A DNA stretch of 7,501 bases from Candidatus Scybalomonas excrementavium (GCA_017694765.1 JADIML010000129.1:1-7501); one strand, 5' to 3'; numbered from the stretch's first letter, positions 1 through 6,978 are shown. Translations and numbers: made by a program. The notes: generated by a model not told the origin, from the letters alone.

Positions 1-49
1 ATACACAACTCCATCTTTTACTGAAAATATCTTTTCCTCTCCCTATTGA

Positions 50-93
50 TTTCTAAGAAGTTAATGTTAAGATAAAAATACGAAACTTAGAAA
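50..93. repeat. Inverted repeat upstream of the AraC-family gene
   Basis: TTTCTAAG (50-57) and CTTAGAAA (86-93) are perfect 8-bp inverted repeats separated by 28 bp. They lie just upstream of the candidate promoter of the regulator gene. They could be half-sites for a regulator, possibly autoregulation, but this is inference. An 8-bp pair in AT-rich DNA can also arise by chance. The rest of 1-169 shows no gene on either strand. Confidence 0.3.
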
Positions 94-104
94 CACATTT
101 CTAT

Positions 105-132
105 TTGTTGTTATTCGGAGATATCGTAAGAT
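105..132 (+). promoter_or_regulatory. Weak candidate promoter of the AraC-family gene
   Basis: TTGTTG (105-110), a 16-bp spacer and TAAGAT (127-132) form a sub-consensus sigma-A-type promoter about 38 bp before the start codon. Both hexamers deviate from consensus, so the call is tentative. The gene's ribosome binding site GGGAG (155-159) lies 10 nt before ATG. Confidence 0.3.
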
Positions 133-169
133 TTTATTGAAAACTTATATACAAGGGAGAAAATAATTA

Positions 170-1192
170 ATGATTTTTTATTCAGCAAAGACACCAACTG
201 ATTATCAAGAATTTTTCTTTCAGCAAGTTGGTCTTCAGAAAATAGAAAAAAGTGAATATGAAACACTTTGGGAACATCCTAAAAATGGAATGGTACATAT
301 TTATGGCTCTATGGATCAAATTCAATCTGGAATCGGCTGTTATACCATTCCGACCAATTTTATAGTGGAATACCAATACGATGCTATTTATCTTCATTTT
401 GGAATTATTTATGAAGGGATTACTTATTCATTAGTTGAAAATAAACTAGAAGCTCTCTTTGTTCCATCTGCATTTTTAGCGATTGAAAAAGAATCTGGTG
501 GCATTAACTGTTGGAGAAAAGGCCAACAATTTAAAGGGGTAGAAGTTTCGATTGAAATGAACTATTTAAAGACTGTTCTTCTTCCATTTCTTGGAGTATC
601 GAAACATGCGCTAGATTTTTTAAAAGAGAATATGATATATATCCATCTATCAGAGGAAATGAAAAGTTTAATTGTTCGCATGGAACATCTCATCCGAGAA
701 CAACGCCTAACAAAACAACTGCAACTTTCTATCTGTTTAGAGTTTATCTCCTTAATCCTTCATCCAATGAATCGTTCTATTTTTGGTTATGAAGAAAAGG
801 CAGTTTCTAAATATCTCTCCCTTGGAGAACGAAAAATTAAACTTTCAAAAGAAGACTTTCAAAAAATAATACTTGCTCATGACAAAATAAAAACAGATGC
901 CTCATCCTTTGTTACAATTTATGAATTGAGCAAAGAACTTGGCATCAGTGAGCAAAAATTAAAAGTTGGATTTAAAGAAATCTATCAACAAACAATTTGG
1001 GATTATGCAAACAGCATCAGAATGAACCAAGCAGTAACCCTCCTCCTTGAAACCGATCTCACAATTAGTGAAATTTCAACTCAAATTGGATATCAAAGCC
1101 AAGCAGCTTTTATTACTATGTTTAAGAAATGGTGTGGTGTTACACCTGGACAATTTCGTGTCCAGATGCACTCACAAGACCATTTAAAATAA
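170..1192 (+). CDS. AraC-family transcriptional regulator, probably of siderophore uptake
   Basis: This is a cytosolic DNA-binding activator or repressor of 340 residues. The C-terminus carries the double helix-turn-helix of the AraC family: first helix-turn-helix around 249-270 (ELSKELGISEQKLKVGFK), second around 297-320 with the family signature IGYQSQAAFITMFKKW, then GVTPGQFR (323-330). The motif 'KLK.GFKE.Y..T...Y....RM..A..LL' resembles the PchR/YbtA/RhrA branch, which responds to ferric siderophores. The N-terminal ~220 residues are a probable ligand-binding domain with no motif I can name. The start is supported by GGGAG at 155-159, 10 nt upstream. The gene converges on the importer operon with only 4 bp between stop codons, which fits a cognate regulator although most such regulators are upstream or divergent. 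The family is certain; the ligand and target are inferred from context. Confidence 0.9.
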   Translation: MIFYSAKTPTDYQEFFFQQVGLQKIEKSEYETLWEHPKNGMVHIYGSMDQIQSGIGCYTIPTNFIVEYQYDAIYLHFGIIYEGITYSLVENKLEALFVPSAFLAIEKESGGINCWRKGQQFKGVEVSIEMNYLKTVLLPFLGVSKHALDFLKENMIYIHLSEEMKSLIVRMEHLIREQRLTKQLQLSICLEFISLILHPMNRSIFGYEEKAVSKYLSLGERKIKLSKEDFQKIILAHDKIKTDASSFVTIYELSKELGISEQKLKVGFKEIYQQTIWDYANSIRMNQAVTLLLETDLTISEISTQIGYQSQAAFITMFKKWCGVTPGQFRVQMHSQDHLK

Positions 1193-1210
1193 ACTTTTAT
1201 TTGCTATGGT
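1179..1210. other. Imperfect inverted repeat spanning both convergent stop codons
   Basis: A symmetrical structure centred at 1194.5 covers the stop codons of both convergent genes. ACCAT (1179-1183) pairs with ATGGT (1206-1210), then come three mismatched positions, then AAATAAA (1187-1193) pairs with TTTATTT (1196-1202). The stem is AT-rich, its loop is only 2 nt if fully paired, and no T-run follows on either strand. It is therefore a poor intrinsic terminator, but it is the only structure at this junction. Confidence 0.3.
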
Positions 1211-1997
1211 GACGACCTTTTGGAACGATAAATGGTGTTTTTGATATAGGATCTTCCATAACCATACAATCTAAACCATATACTTGTTTCATTAACTCTG
1301 ATGTAATGATTTCGCTTGGAGAGCCTTCTTTCACAAGCTTTCCGTCTTTCATAGCAAAAATATAATTTGCATAACGAGCAGAAAGGTTAATATCATGTAA
1401 TACCATAACAATTGTTGTTTTTCGTTTTCGATTTAAATCCGTAAGTAAATCTAATATTTCTACTTGATAAGCGATGTCTAAATATGTGGTCGGTTCATCT
1501 AAAAAAAGAATATCCGTTTGTTGTGCCAAAGCAAGTGCAATCCATACACGTTGTCTTTGTCCACCCGATAATTCATCCACACTTCGATCGGCTAATTCTG
1601 TCACCCCCATAATATCCATCGCTTCTTCTACTGCTTTAAAATCTTCCACAGTCATACCTTTTAAAGGTTTTCGATAAGGAAAGCGACCTCTTGTTACTAA
1701 GTCCGTAACTTTGATGCCTTCTGGTACAATCGGTGACTGTGGTAAAAATCCCATAATCTGTGCTACTTGTTTGGAAGGAATCGAACTAATTAATTTCCCA
1801 TCTAACAAAATCTGTCCATCATATGGTTGAATCAGTCTTGCAAATGTCTTTAATAACGTAGATTTTCCACATCCATTGGCTCCAAGAATTACACTAATTT
1901 GATTTTCGGGAATTTTGACATTAATATTAGAAATAATCGTTCTTTTTTCATAACCCGTAGTTAGATTGTCCGCTAAAAGCCTAGCATTCTTCGTCAT
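1197..1997 (-). CDS. FecE-type ABC transporter ATPase (iron-siderophore import)
   Basis: This 266-residue cytosolic ATPase powers the importer encoded by the preceding genes. All ABC motifs are intact: Walker A GANGCGKST (39-47), Q-loop glutamine Q86 in FLPQSP, signature LSGGQ (143-147), Walker B ILFLDEPT (163-170) with catalytic E168, D-loop YLD (172-174) and H-loop H201. Length and the start of the helical domain (TRGRFPY, 102-108) are typical of the FecE/FepC/FhuC group. AGGAG (2005-2009) lies 7 nt before ATG and overlaps the end of the upstream permease gene, whose stop is only 2 bp away. It is the last gene of the operon. No clear terminator follows before the convergent regulator gene. 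BtuD and heme-importer ATPases look alike, so the substrate rests on the binding protein. Confidence 0.93.
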   Translation of the reverse strand: MTKNARLLADNLTTGYEKRTIISNINVKIPENQISVILGANGCGKSTLLKTFARLIQPYDGQILLDGKLISSIPSKQVAQIMGFLPQSPIVPEGIKVTDLVTRGRFPYRKPLKGMTVEDFKAVEEAMDIMGVTELADRSVDELSGGQRQRVWIALALAQQTDILFLDEPTTYLDIAYQVEILDLLTDLNRKRKTTIVMVLHDINLSARYANYIFAMKDGKLVKEGSPSEIITSELMKQVYGLDCMVMEDPISKTPFIVPKGRHHSK

Positions 1998-1999
1998 AA

Positions 2000-3028
2000 T
2001 TATTCTCCTTTTCTATTCATACGAAGTAATAAAAATAGCAAATATGGTGCCCCTAAAATACCTGTAATAATTCCTGCTGGATACCGAGCAGGTAAACAAA
2101 ATTGTCCAACTAAGTCAGCAGCAAGTACTAAAATAGCGCCAATACATGCAGAAGTAATCATATTGCTACGCCCTCCTCCAGAAATTTTGGATGCAATCGG
2201 ACCAGAAAGAAAGGCAACCGAAGAAAGCGGACCAGTAACTGATGTAGCAAACGCTAACATCAATAATGATAATAAGATAAGCAATAAACGTGTTATATGA
2301 ACTCGTACACCAAGAGTTTGCGCATACGCATCACCTAACTGAAGAATCGTTAAATGACGATTCAATAATAAAATGGCCAACCCAGCCCCTAATACAACAA
2401 TGGAAAGCCGTGCAATACTTTCTAATCTTACTCCGTTCAAACTTCCACTTAACCAATGAAGTGCACTAGAAACATCATACTCTGACGCCTTTAAGAGCAT
2501 CCAAGAGAGTACTGCATTTAAAAAAGCCTGCATTCCAATTCCTGTAAGAATCAATCTTCCATTGGAAAATCCGCTTCCTTGAGCAAGCAGATAAATGAGC
2601 CCTGATACAAGTAATCCTGCAACTACGGCCATAATCGAAACAGTACTTCCATCAAGACCAAGAATTAAAATTCCAAAAACTGCTGCTGTACTAGCTCCTG
2701 ACGAAATTCCAATAATATCTGGACTTGCTAGTGGATTTCCAAGCAATGTTTGAAACGTATTTCCCGCCAGTCCAAAAGCAAAACCACATAAAATGGCAGC
2801 AAGCATTCTTGGAAGTCGTAACGTACGAATTGTAAAAGTCGCTCCCTTTATGTTTTCTCCCATAACTACTCTAAAAACAGTGCTAGGTGAATAAATGGTA
2901 TTTCCATAAATCATCATAATTGATGCAAGACAAAGGACAATCACAAACAAAATGATAGCTACAAACACATATCTTTTCTGTCTTTTTTTATACCCTATTA
3001 TAATGCTATTTGTATTTTGTATTTTCAT
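2000..3028 (-). CDS. FecCD-family permease, second subunit of the siderophore importer
   Basis: This is an integral membrane subunit of 342 residues with many hydrophobic segments, as expected for the ten-helix FecCD/BtuC fold. The first membrane span is about 20-42, after a basic cytosolic N-terminus. Family motifs are RLPR (71-74), then a glycine-rich segment leading to QTLLGNPLASPDIIGISSGA (93-112), the coupling-helix region LGDAYAQTLG (231-240), and GPLSSVAFLSGPIA (266-279) near the C-terminus. Its start overlaps the stop of the first permease gene by 4 bp (ATGA). The only Shine-Dalgarno-like sequence is a weak AAAGG some 11 nt upstream, so translation probably depends on coupling. It should pair with the other permease as a heterodimer that docks the ATPase and the lipoprotein. 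Confidence 0.92.
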   Translation of the reverse strand: MKIQNTNSIIIGYKKRQKRYVFVAIILFVIVLCLASIMMIYGNTIYSPSTVFRVVMGENIKGATFTIRTLRLPRMLAAILCGFAFGLAGNTFQTLLGNPLASPDIIGISSGASTAAVFGILILGLDGSTVSIMAVVAGLLVSGLIYLLAQGSGFSNGRLILTGIGMQAFLNAVLSWMLLKASEYDVSSALHWLSGSLNGVRLESIARLSIVVLGAGLAILLLNRHLTILQLGDAYAQTLGVRVHITRLLLILLSLLMLAFATSVTGPLSSVAFLSGPIASKISGGGRSNMITSACIGAILVLAADLVGQFCLPARYPAGIITGILGAPYLLFLLLRMNRKGE

Positions 3029-4023
3029 AGAGCACGTACCTTTACCTTTCTAATAATGAAAATAAATACCGGCGCCCCTGCTAATGCTGTAACAATACCT
3101 GACTCTAACTCTCCTGGACGACCAAGAATTCGTCCAGCTACATCGGCAAGAATCAGGATACAACTTCCTCCTACTGCAGAAAGAGGAAGAATTTTTCTCA
3201 TATCAGGTCCTAGTAGCAACCGCATAAGATGTGGAACCATAAGACCAACAAATCCAATTGGTCCTGCTAAAGCTGTTGTAGAAGCACATAATAAAACTCC
3301 TGCAAAAGCAGCCAAAGCTCGAACATAGGTAACATTCATTCCAAGTCCTGTGGCAGCATCATCTCCAAGCGCTAATGTATTTAAAGAAGAAGCTAAGGAA
3401 AAACTAATGACAAATCCTATGATTAAATACGGAATCATCAGTCGAATATCGTTCCAATCTGCACCACTAATACTTCCCACTTGCCAAAATCGAAATTGAT
3501 CCATGACTTGTGAATTTGGCAACATAATTGTATTGACTAATGCTTGTAGTGCAGTAGCAGCCGCCGCTCCAGACATTGCTAATTTAATTGGAGTTACCCC
3601 TCCATGTCCAGCAGATGCCAAACCATAGACGAAAAGAGAAGTGACAGAAGCTCCAATAAAGGCAAGCCATATGTACTGATTCCCTGTACTAATATGAAAA
3701 AATGCCATCCCACATACAACAAAAAGAGAAGCTCCTGTATTTACCCCTAAAATACTCGGATCCGCAATTGGATTTCTTGTAATCGATTGCATCAACGCTC
3801 CCGATACTGCTAAAGCTGCACCACCTAACACACCAAAAATGGTTCTTGGAATACGAGCCGCTACAATATTAACTTCAAACTTATCGCTATCAACACCTAA
3901 AATAGCTTCCCAAACATCACGTATGCCTACGGATTTTACTCCGTAGGCAACTGATAACAACATACAGATGCAAAGACAAGTGATACTGCCAAGTATTACA
4001 ATAACTAACTTCTTATTTCTCAT
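3025..4023 (-). CDS. FecCD-family permease, first subunit of the siderophore importer
   Basis: This 332-residue polytopic membrane protein forms half of the translocation channel. Motifs are RIPR (57-60), QSITRNPIADPSILGV (79-94), the ATPase-contacting coupling region LGDDAATGLGMN (219-230) and GPIGFVGLMVPHLMR (254-268), all typical of the FecCD/BtuC family. The first membrane segment begins almost at the N-terminus (residues 6-28). The start overlaps the stop of the binding-protein gene by 4 bp (ATGA). A GAGG is present but about 15 nt away, so reinitiation after the upstream gene is likely. The two permeases share the family pattern but differ strongly in sequence, as in other two-permease siderophore systems. 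Confidence 0.92.
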   Translation of the reverse strand: MRNKKLVIVILGSITCLCICMLLSVAYGVKSVGIRDVWEAILGVDSDKFEVNIVAARIPRTIFGVLGGAALAVSGALMQSITRNPIADPSILGVNTGASLFVVCGMAFFHISTGNQYIWLAFIGASVTSLFVYGLASAGHGGVTPIKLAMSGAAAATALQALVNTIMLPNSQVMDQFRFWQVGSISGADWNDIRLMIPYLIIGFVISFSLASSLNTLALGDDAATGLGMNVTYVRALAAFAGVLLCASTTALAGPIGFVGLMVPHLMRLLLGPDMRKILPLSAVGGSCILILADVAGRILGRPGELESGIVTALAGAPVFIFIIRKVKVRAL

Positions 4024-5081
4024 TTGATTTTACCATGAGCCTCTACAAGAAGAGCAAGATAATCATCAATTTGATCTGGAATCGATAAAATGGATGGTGT
4101 TGTTGCAGCTGCTAACGCTGAAGTGCTATCTAAAAGAATAACTGCTCCATTTTTAATCGCTGGAATTTGTGACATTAATTTATCTTTTTGTAAGGCAGTT
4201 AATAAAGATTCATCTCCATATACAATCATCATATCAATATCACTTAACTGATCGGCATTTTCTCTACTTACTGTTACAGAGAAATCCGTAGCACTATTTG
4301 CCATTTTCTGTACACTTTCTGGAACAGAAAGACCAAGATCTTCTAAAAATCCTGCTCTTGGATCCGCTGGAAGGTAGATATAGAATGTACTAAAATCATC
4401 TGGACTAATCCAAGCAAATGCAGTATTTGTACCAGCTAATTCTGGATACTGTGCTGTTTTTTGTGCAATGAGTTCCTCTACTTCCGCAACTTTAGCTTCT
4501 CCTTCTTCTTTCATTCCCATACCAGTTGCATTTAAAATTGTTTGGTCTCTCCAAGTTGTTTGCCATGGCTGATCCGTATATGGGACAACAGGTGCAATTT
4601 CACTTAACATATCATACTCTTCTTGTGTCATTCCAGAATAAGCGGCAAGAATGACATCGGGATTTGTATCGCTAATTCCTTCATAATCAAAACCATCAAG
4701 ATCATCAAATACAACTGGATTTTCTTCACCAAGTGCAGTAAATGCATCACTTGTCCACAAATGTAATTTATTTTCTGTTACTTTTCCATAGTTTGCCGCA
4801 GATACCCCTACTGGTACAACACCAAGTGCTAAAGAAGTATCTTGATTTCCCCAACCTACTGTTGCAATACGCTCTGGTTTACTTTCAATAATTGTTTCCC
4901 CATAAGCATGTTGAATTGTAATTGGATACTGTGTTGTATCCTCTGCTTCTGCTGTCACTGCTTCGCTTGTATCATTTGTAGCATCCTCTGAAGGATTCGA
5001 AGCAGAATTTCCACAACCTGCCATAAGCATCATTGACATAGTCATTCCTAAAAAGACTTTCAACCATTTTCTTGTTCTCAT
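4020..5081 (-). CDS. Lipoprotein iron-siderophore substrate-binding protein
   Basis: This 353-residue protein captures the ferric chelate outside the membrane and delivers it to the permeases. The N-terminus is a lipoprotein signal: basic MRTRK, a hydrophobic core rich in methionine, and lipobox LMAG before C23. An acidic Ser/Thr-rich linker follows (24-52), then the two-lobed FecB/FepB-like domain (about 70-348). Family features include RIATVGW (71-77), YEGISDTNPDVIL (133-145), WQTTWRDQ (173-180) and VSRENADQL (271-279). E134 and E274 sit where this family usually carries the glutamates that contact the permeases, which is inference from position. AAGGAGG (5092-5098) supports the start. It is the first and probably most expressed operon gene. 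Siderophore is the best guess for substrate; heme or cobalamin cannot be excluded. Confidence 0.9.
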   Translation of the reverse strand: MRTRKWLKVFLGMTMSMMLMAGCGNSASNPSEDATNDTSEAVTAEAEDTTQYPITIQHAYGETIIESKPERIATVGWGNQDTSLALGVVPVGVSAANYGKVTENKLHLWTSDAFTALGEENPVVFDDLDGFDYEGISDTNPDVILAAYSGMTQEEYDMLSEIAPVVPYTDQPWQTTWRDQTILNATGMGMKEEGEAKVAEVEELIAQKTAQYPELAGTNTAFAWISPDDFSTFYIYLPADPRAGFLEDLGLSVPESVQKMANSATDFSVTVSRENADQLSDIDMMIVYGDESLLTALQKDKLMSQIPAIKNGAVILLDSTSALAAATTPSILSIPDQIDDYLALLVEAHGKIK

Positions 5082-5091
5082 AGTATAATTT

Positions 5092-5098
5092 CCTCCTT
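5092..5098 (-). promoter_or_regulatory. Strong ribosome binding site of the binding-protein gene
   Basis: The minus strand reads AAGGAGG, 10 nt before the ATG at 5081. It is a full match to the anti-Shine-Dalgarno sequence and fixes the start. Within the operon it is clearly stronger than the sites of either permease gene. Confidence 0.85.
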
Positions 5099-5108
5099 AC
5101 CTTTACGA

Positions 5109-5135
5109 TGAAAAGCAATCTCTACTAGCTTTTCA
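5109..5135 (-). other. Leader hairpin just upstream of the importer ribosome binding site
   Basis: On the minus strand TGAAAAGC and GCTTTTCA form a perfect 8-bp stem with an 11-nt loop, ending 10 bases before the Shine-Dalgarno sequence. A second, weaker pairing lies upstream (GTATGA 5145-5150 with TCATAC 5178-5183, extended by TGG/CCA). Together they suggest a structured leader of about 150 nt. I recognise no known riboswitch; there is no T-run after the stem, so it is not a terminator. Confidence 0.4.
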
Positions 5136-5211
5136 CATTCATGGGTATGATCAATATTTCAAAAATCTCCACTCGACTCATACTTCCCACAAAAATCAAT
5201 TCTTTCAAACA

Positions 5212-5227
5212 GTTAGTTACCACTAAC
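5212..5227. promoter_or_regulatory. Candidate operator near the importer transcription start
   Basis: GTTAGT (5212-5217), 4 bp and ACTAAC (5222-5227) form a perfect inverted repeat. It lies immediately downstream of the predicted transcription start (about 5229). A repressor bound here would block the operon. The GTTAG/CTAAC half-sites recall iron-dependent DtxR/IdeR sites, but the spacing is wider than the DtxR consensus, so the regulator is unknown. Confidence 0.4.
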
Positions 5228-5231
5228 CAAT

Positions 5232-5264
5232 TGATAAAATATCATATCGCCAAATCTATGTCAA
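5232..5264 (-). promoter_or_regulatory. Promoter of the siderophore-importer operon with overlapping palindrome
   Basis: Read on the minus strand, TTGACA (5264-5259, perfect -35), a 17-bp spacer and TATTTT (5241-5236) form a good sigma-A promoter, with transcription predicted to start near 5229. The -10 lies inside the perfect palindrome TGATA-3-TATCA (5232-5244). That palindrome resembles Fur-type TGATAAT half-sites but is 2 bp shorter than the 7-1-7 Fur box. Iron repression at this site is plausible inference. Confidence 0.6.
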
Positions 5265-5282
5265 TTCTTGCATCTTATAATA

Positions 5283-5311
5283 GTAAAATTACACCTAATT
5301 CAGTAATTACT
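5283..5311. promoter_or_regulatory. Two short palindromes upstream of the importer promoter
   Basis: GTAA-AA-TTAC (5283-5292) and AGTAATTACT (5302-5311, perfect palindrome) share a GTAA/TTAC core. Their centres are 19 bp apart, about two helical turns. They sit about 20-50 bp upstream of the -35, where an AraC-type activator often binds. These are short AT-rich motifs, so chance is possible. Confidence 0.25.
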
Positions 5312-5421
5312 ACTGTTACAAAATCTTCACTTAACTCTTCCATAAATATCTAGAGGCAATCGTCATAAATTTATTAAAACATTGTTTCTCACTTATTACC
5401 TCATGCTTTACACACACCTTC

Positions 5422-5505
5422 GCATCATTAACACGTAGTACTTTTTTATTTCATAGTAATTGCATAGTAAACTAACACTGTCACAAATGAATATAACAAT
5501 ATATG
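5422..5505 (+). repeat. Copy A of a three-copy intergenic repeat
   Basis: Block 1 (5422-5456) begins GCATCATTA and continues CACGTAGTACTTTTTT then ATTTCATAG. Block 2 (5487-5505) reads ATGAATATAACAATATATG. After block 2 comes an A-run and then the terminator hairpin at 5524-5546. The same order (block 1, variable middle, block 2, AGAAAAAA, hairpin) recurs at 7231-7304 and, inverted, at 7357-7438. The middle is about 10 nt longer here than in the other copies. No mobility gene is present and the function is unknown. Confidence 0.75.
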
Positions 5506-5511
5506 TTTTAT

Positions 5512-5546
5512 AAAAGAAAAAAATTGAGGTAAAAAAATTACCTCAA
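5512..5546 (-). terminator. Rho-independent terminator of the GGDEF gene
   Basis: On the minus strand TTGAGGTAA and TTACCTCAA form a perfect 9-bp stem with a 5-nt T loop, followed by TTTTTTTCTTTT. It begins about 25 bp after the GGDEF stop codon. The plus-strand side has no T-run, so it acts in one direction only and isolates the GGDEF gene from the importer operon. Confidence 0.9.
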
Positions 5547-5571
5547 CTCTTCCACTTTATTATTTCATTTT

Positions 5572-6849
5572 TTAATCTTCCATTTTTTCGATTACATAAT
5601 ATCCATTTTTCTTCTTTCTTTTTACCACATACATTGCTTGATCTGCATTTCTATAATACGTATCGTATTGTTTACTATTCCCTATTACAACGCCAACACT
5701 GACAGATACTCCTAGCTTTTGTAACTCTTCCATCTTATTATTATCTAGAACTCTCTGACAAATTTTATTAGCTTCCTCTTTATTCACTTGTGGAGCAAAA
5801 ATAATAAATTCATCTCCACCTAATCGGATAATAATATCATTTTGTCGAAAGCTCTCTCTTAAAATATTTGCAAAATGAACAAGTAAACTATCTCCTCGCT
5901 CATGTCCATACTGATCATTTGCTTGCTTAAAATTATCAAGATCCAATAAAAACATAGCATTTAATGGCATTATTTCTTCTTCTCTTTTACACTCTTCTTG
6001 TTGATTAATAATCTCTTGTATTTTAGAAATACCACCATATCGATTATAAAGACCTGTTAAATCATCATGAGAAGCTTTCTCTTCTAATAAACGTCTTTTT
6101 ATCACTTCATCTGTAATATTTCTCATAAAACCAACAACGCGTAACTGTTGTTCAAAATCTTGATAATAGGAGCATAGTGTTAAACGATACCAATGAAACT
6201 CTTCTTGTTCTGTAAGTCTCATCTCAATTTCAATACTGCCTTCCTCTTTTCCTTGACGTAGGTCTTTTATTAAGTTACGAAACTCTTCTAAATATTCTTC
6301 TTTTAATAAATTTTCCTTTACCAGTCCTTCTGGAACATTAGAAACATACTTTTTCACTTTAAAATGTCGAATGGATATTTCTGAATTGGTAATAATATTT
6401 CTTTCTAAATCAAAATCAAAAATAACATCTGTTGTTTTTGAAATAATAATATCCATCTTTTTTTGCAAAACTCCCATATTGTGCTTCATTGTCATCTCTT
6501 TTGTTCTATCTTTGATAATGCAAGCACAATATCCATCTTCTGGCTGGTATGTAGAAATCTCTAAAAACTTATTAAGCTCCATGCTATATTCCGTTAAAAC
6601 TTGTGGAGTTCCATCATAAGCAGTTCTACTATAAATTTTAATCCATTCCTCTTCTGTATTATGGAAGATACTATGAAATTTCTCTCCCATTATTTTTTCT
6701 TTTGCAATTCCTTCTAACTCCTCAAAAGCATGGTTAATATATACACATGATAGACTTTTTTCATATTGATTCTTTTTTTCTACTTTTAGAATTGCTATTG
6801 CAACTGGCATACTCTCTAGGTATTGGTATCCTCTCTCTATTGCTCCCAT
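5572..6849 (-). CDS. PAS-PAS-GGDEF diguanylate cyclase
   Basis: This 425-residue protein is predicted to condense two GTP into cyclic di-GMP. It has no signal peptide or membrane span, so it is cytosolic. Two PAS-like sensor domains come first (about 10-115, from YLESMPVAIAI, and about 132-250), followed by the GGDEF domain (about 258-423). Within the last, DDLTGLYNR (262-270), metal-binding D303 in LLDLDNFK, ND (311-312), YGHERGD (314-320) and the active-site loop RLGGDEF (342-348) are intact. RQND (335-338) is an RxxD inhibitory site exactly five residues before GGDEF, so product feedback is expected. There is no EAL or HD-GYP domain. The gene is monocistronic with its own terminator. The PAS ligands are unknown. 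Confidence 0.93.
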   Translation of the reverse strand: MGAIERGYQYLESMPVAIAILKVEKKNQYEKSLSCVYINHAFEELEGIAKEKIMGEKFHSIFHNTEEEWIKIYSRTAYDGTPQVLTEYSMELNKFLEISTYQPEDGYCACIIKDRTKEMTMKHNMGVLQKKMDIIISKTTDVIFDFDLERNIITNSEISIRHFKVKKYVSNVPEGLVKENLLKEEYLEEFRNLIKDLRQGKEEGSIEIEMRLTEQEEFHWYRLTLCSYYQDFEQQLRVVGFMRNITDEVIKRRLLEEKASHDDLTGLYNRYGGISKIQEIINQQEECKREEEIMPLNAMFLLDLDNFKQANDQYGHERGDSLLVHFANILRESFRQNDIIIRLGGDEFIIFAPQVNKEEANKICQRVLDNNKMEELQKLGVSVSVGVVIGNSKQYDTYYRNADQAMYVVKRKKKNGYYVIEKMED

Positions 6850-6860
6850 TTGCCATTAAG

Positions 6861-6866
6861 CCTCCT
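6861..6866 (-). promoter_or_regulatory. Ribosome binding site of the GGDEF gene, with a competing ATG
   Basis: AGGAGG on the minus strand lies 11 nt before the ATG at 6849, a long but workable distance. A second ATG at 6856-6854, in another frame, lies only 4 nt from the site and opens a reading frame of about 30 codons. The chosen start is favoured because the PAS domain follows at once and the frame is long. Confidence 0.7.
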
Positions 6867-6902
6867 AAATATTTTCTAAAATTATGACCATAGAACTTTT
6901 TG

Positions 6903-6924
6903 CAACATAATTCCAATTATGTTG
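6903..6924. promoter_or_regulatory. 22-bp palindrome, copy 1, in the GGDEF leader
   Basis: CAACATAATT, centre CC, then AATTATGTTG: perfect 10-bp arms. It lies 54 bp before the GGDEF start and downstream of the candidate GGDEF promoter, where a bound repressor or an RNA hairpin could limit expression. I cannot assign it to a known regulator; Rex, CcpA, Fnr and Fur/PerR consensus sites do not fit. Confidence 0.6.
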
Positions 6925-6957
6925 TATAAATAAAAGAATTTATTCTCTTTATTTATA
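6925..6957 (-). other. Second hairpin in the GGDEF leader
   Basis: TATAAATAAA (6925-6934) and TTTATTTATA (6948-6957) are perfect 10-bp arms, and inside them AGAAT/ATTCT adds five pairs after a bulged C. It directly abuts the 22-bp palindrome, so a transcript would carry two adjacent stem-loops. Its outer arm overlaps the candidate -10, so only part would be transcribed if that promoter is correct. Confidence 0.4.
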
Positions 6958-6978
6958 GGTTTTCTATTAAAATATCAA
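6952..6978 (-). promoter_or_regulatory. Tentative promoter of the GGDEF gene
   Basis: On the minus strand TTGATA (6978-6973) and TATAAA (6957-6952) each match consensus at five of six positions, but the spacer is only 15 bp. Transcription would start near 6945. A CATAAT at about 6886, closer to the gene, has no matching -35. Confidence 0.3.

Larger units (their letters stand above)
5082..5571. other. Gene-free region: importer leader and promoter, repeat copy, GGDEF-gene terminator
   Basis: No convincing gene lies in these 490 bp. From left to right it holds the ribosome binding site and leader of the importer operon with a hairpin, an inverted repeat near the predicted transcription start, the promoter, two small upstream palindromes, one copy of the repeat family (5422-5505), and the terminator of the GGDEF gene. 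I see no recognisable structure in 5316-5421. Confidence 0.7.

Noticed and set aside
1..14. Possible divergent gene starting at the left edge (minus-strand ATG at 14-12)
   Set aside because: The only Shine-Dalgarno-like sequence is about 20 nt away and just four codons would be visible.
3017..3328. Plus-strand frame of 103 codons opposite the permease genes
   Set aside because: It is an antisense shadow of a well-supported permease gene and has no domain or ribosome binding site.
3519..3529. Third match to the palindrome half GCAACATAATT
   Set aside because: It is a half-site only, inside the permease coding sequence, with no second arm.
5082..5229. Cobalamin or other riboswitch in the importer leader
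   Set aside because: No B12-box-like or other conserved riboswitch core is visible; only simple hairpins are present.
5141..5353. Plus-strand frame of 70 codons between the importer promoter and the repeat copy
   Set aside because: It has no ribosome binding site, a low-complexity composition (Ser, Thr, Ile, Asn, Lys), and covers the importer promoter on the other strand.
5374..5391. Similarity of TTAAAACATTGTTTCTC to 7388-7405 in repeat copy C
   Set aside because: It is short, AT-rich and without the conserved blocks, so chance similarity is likely.
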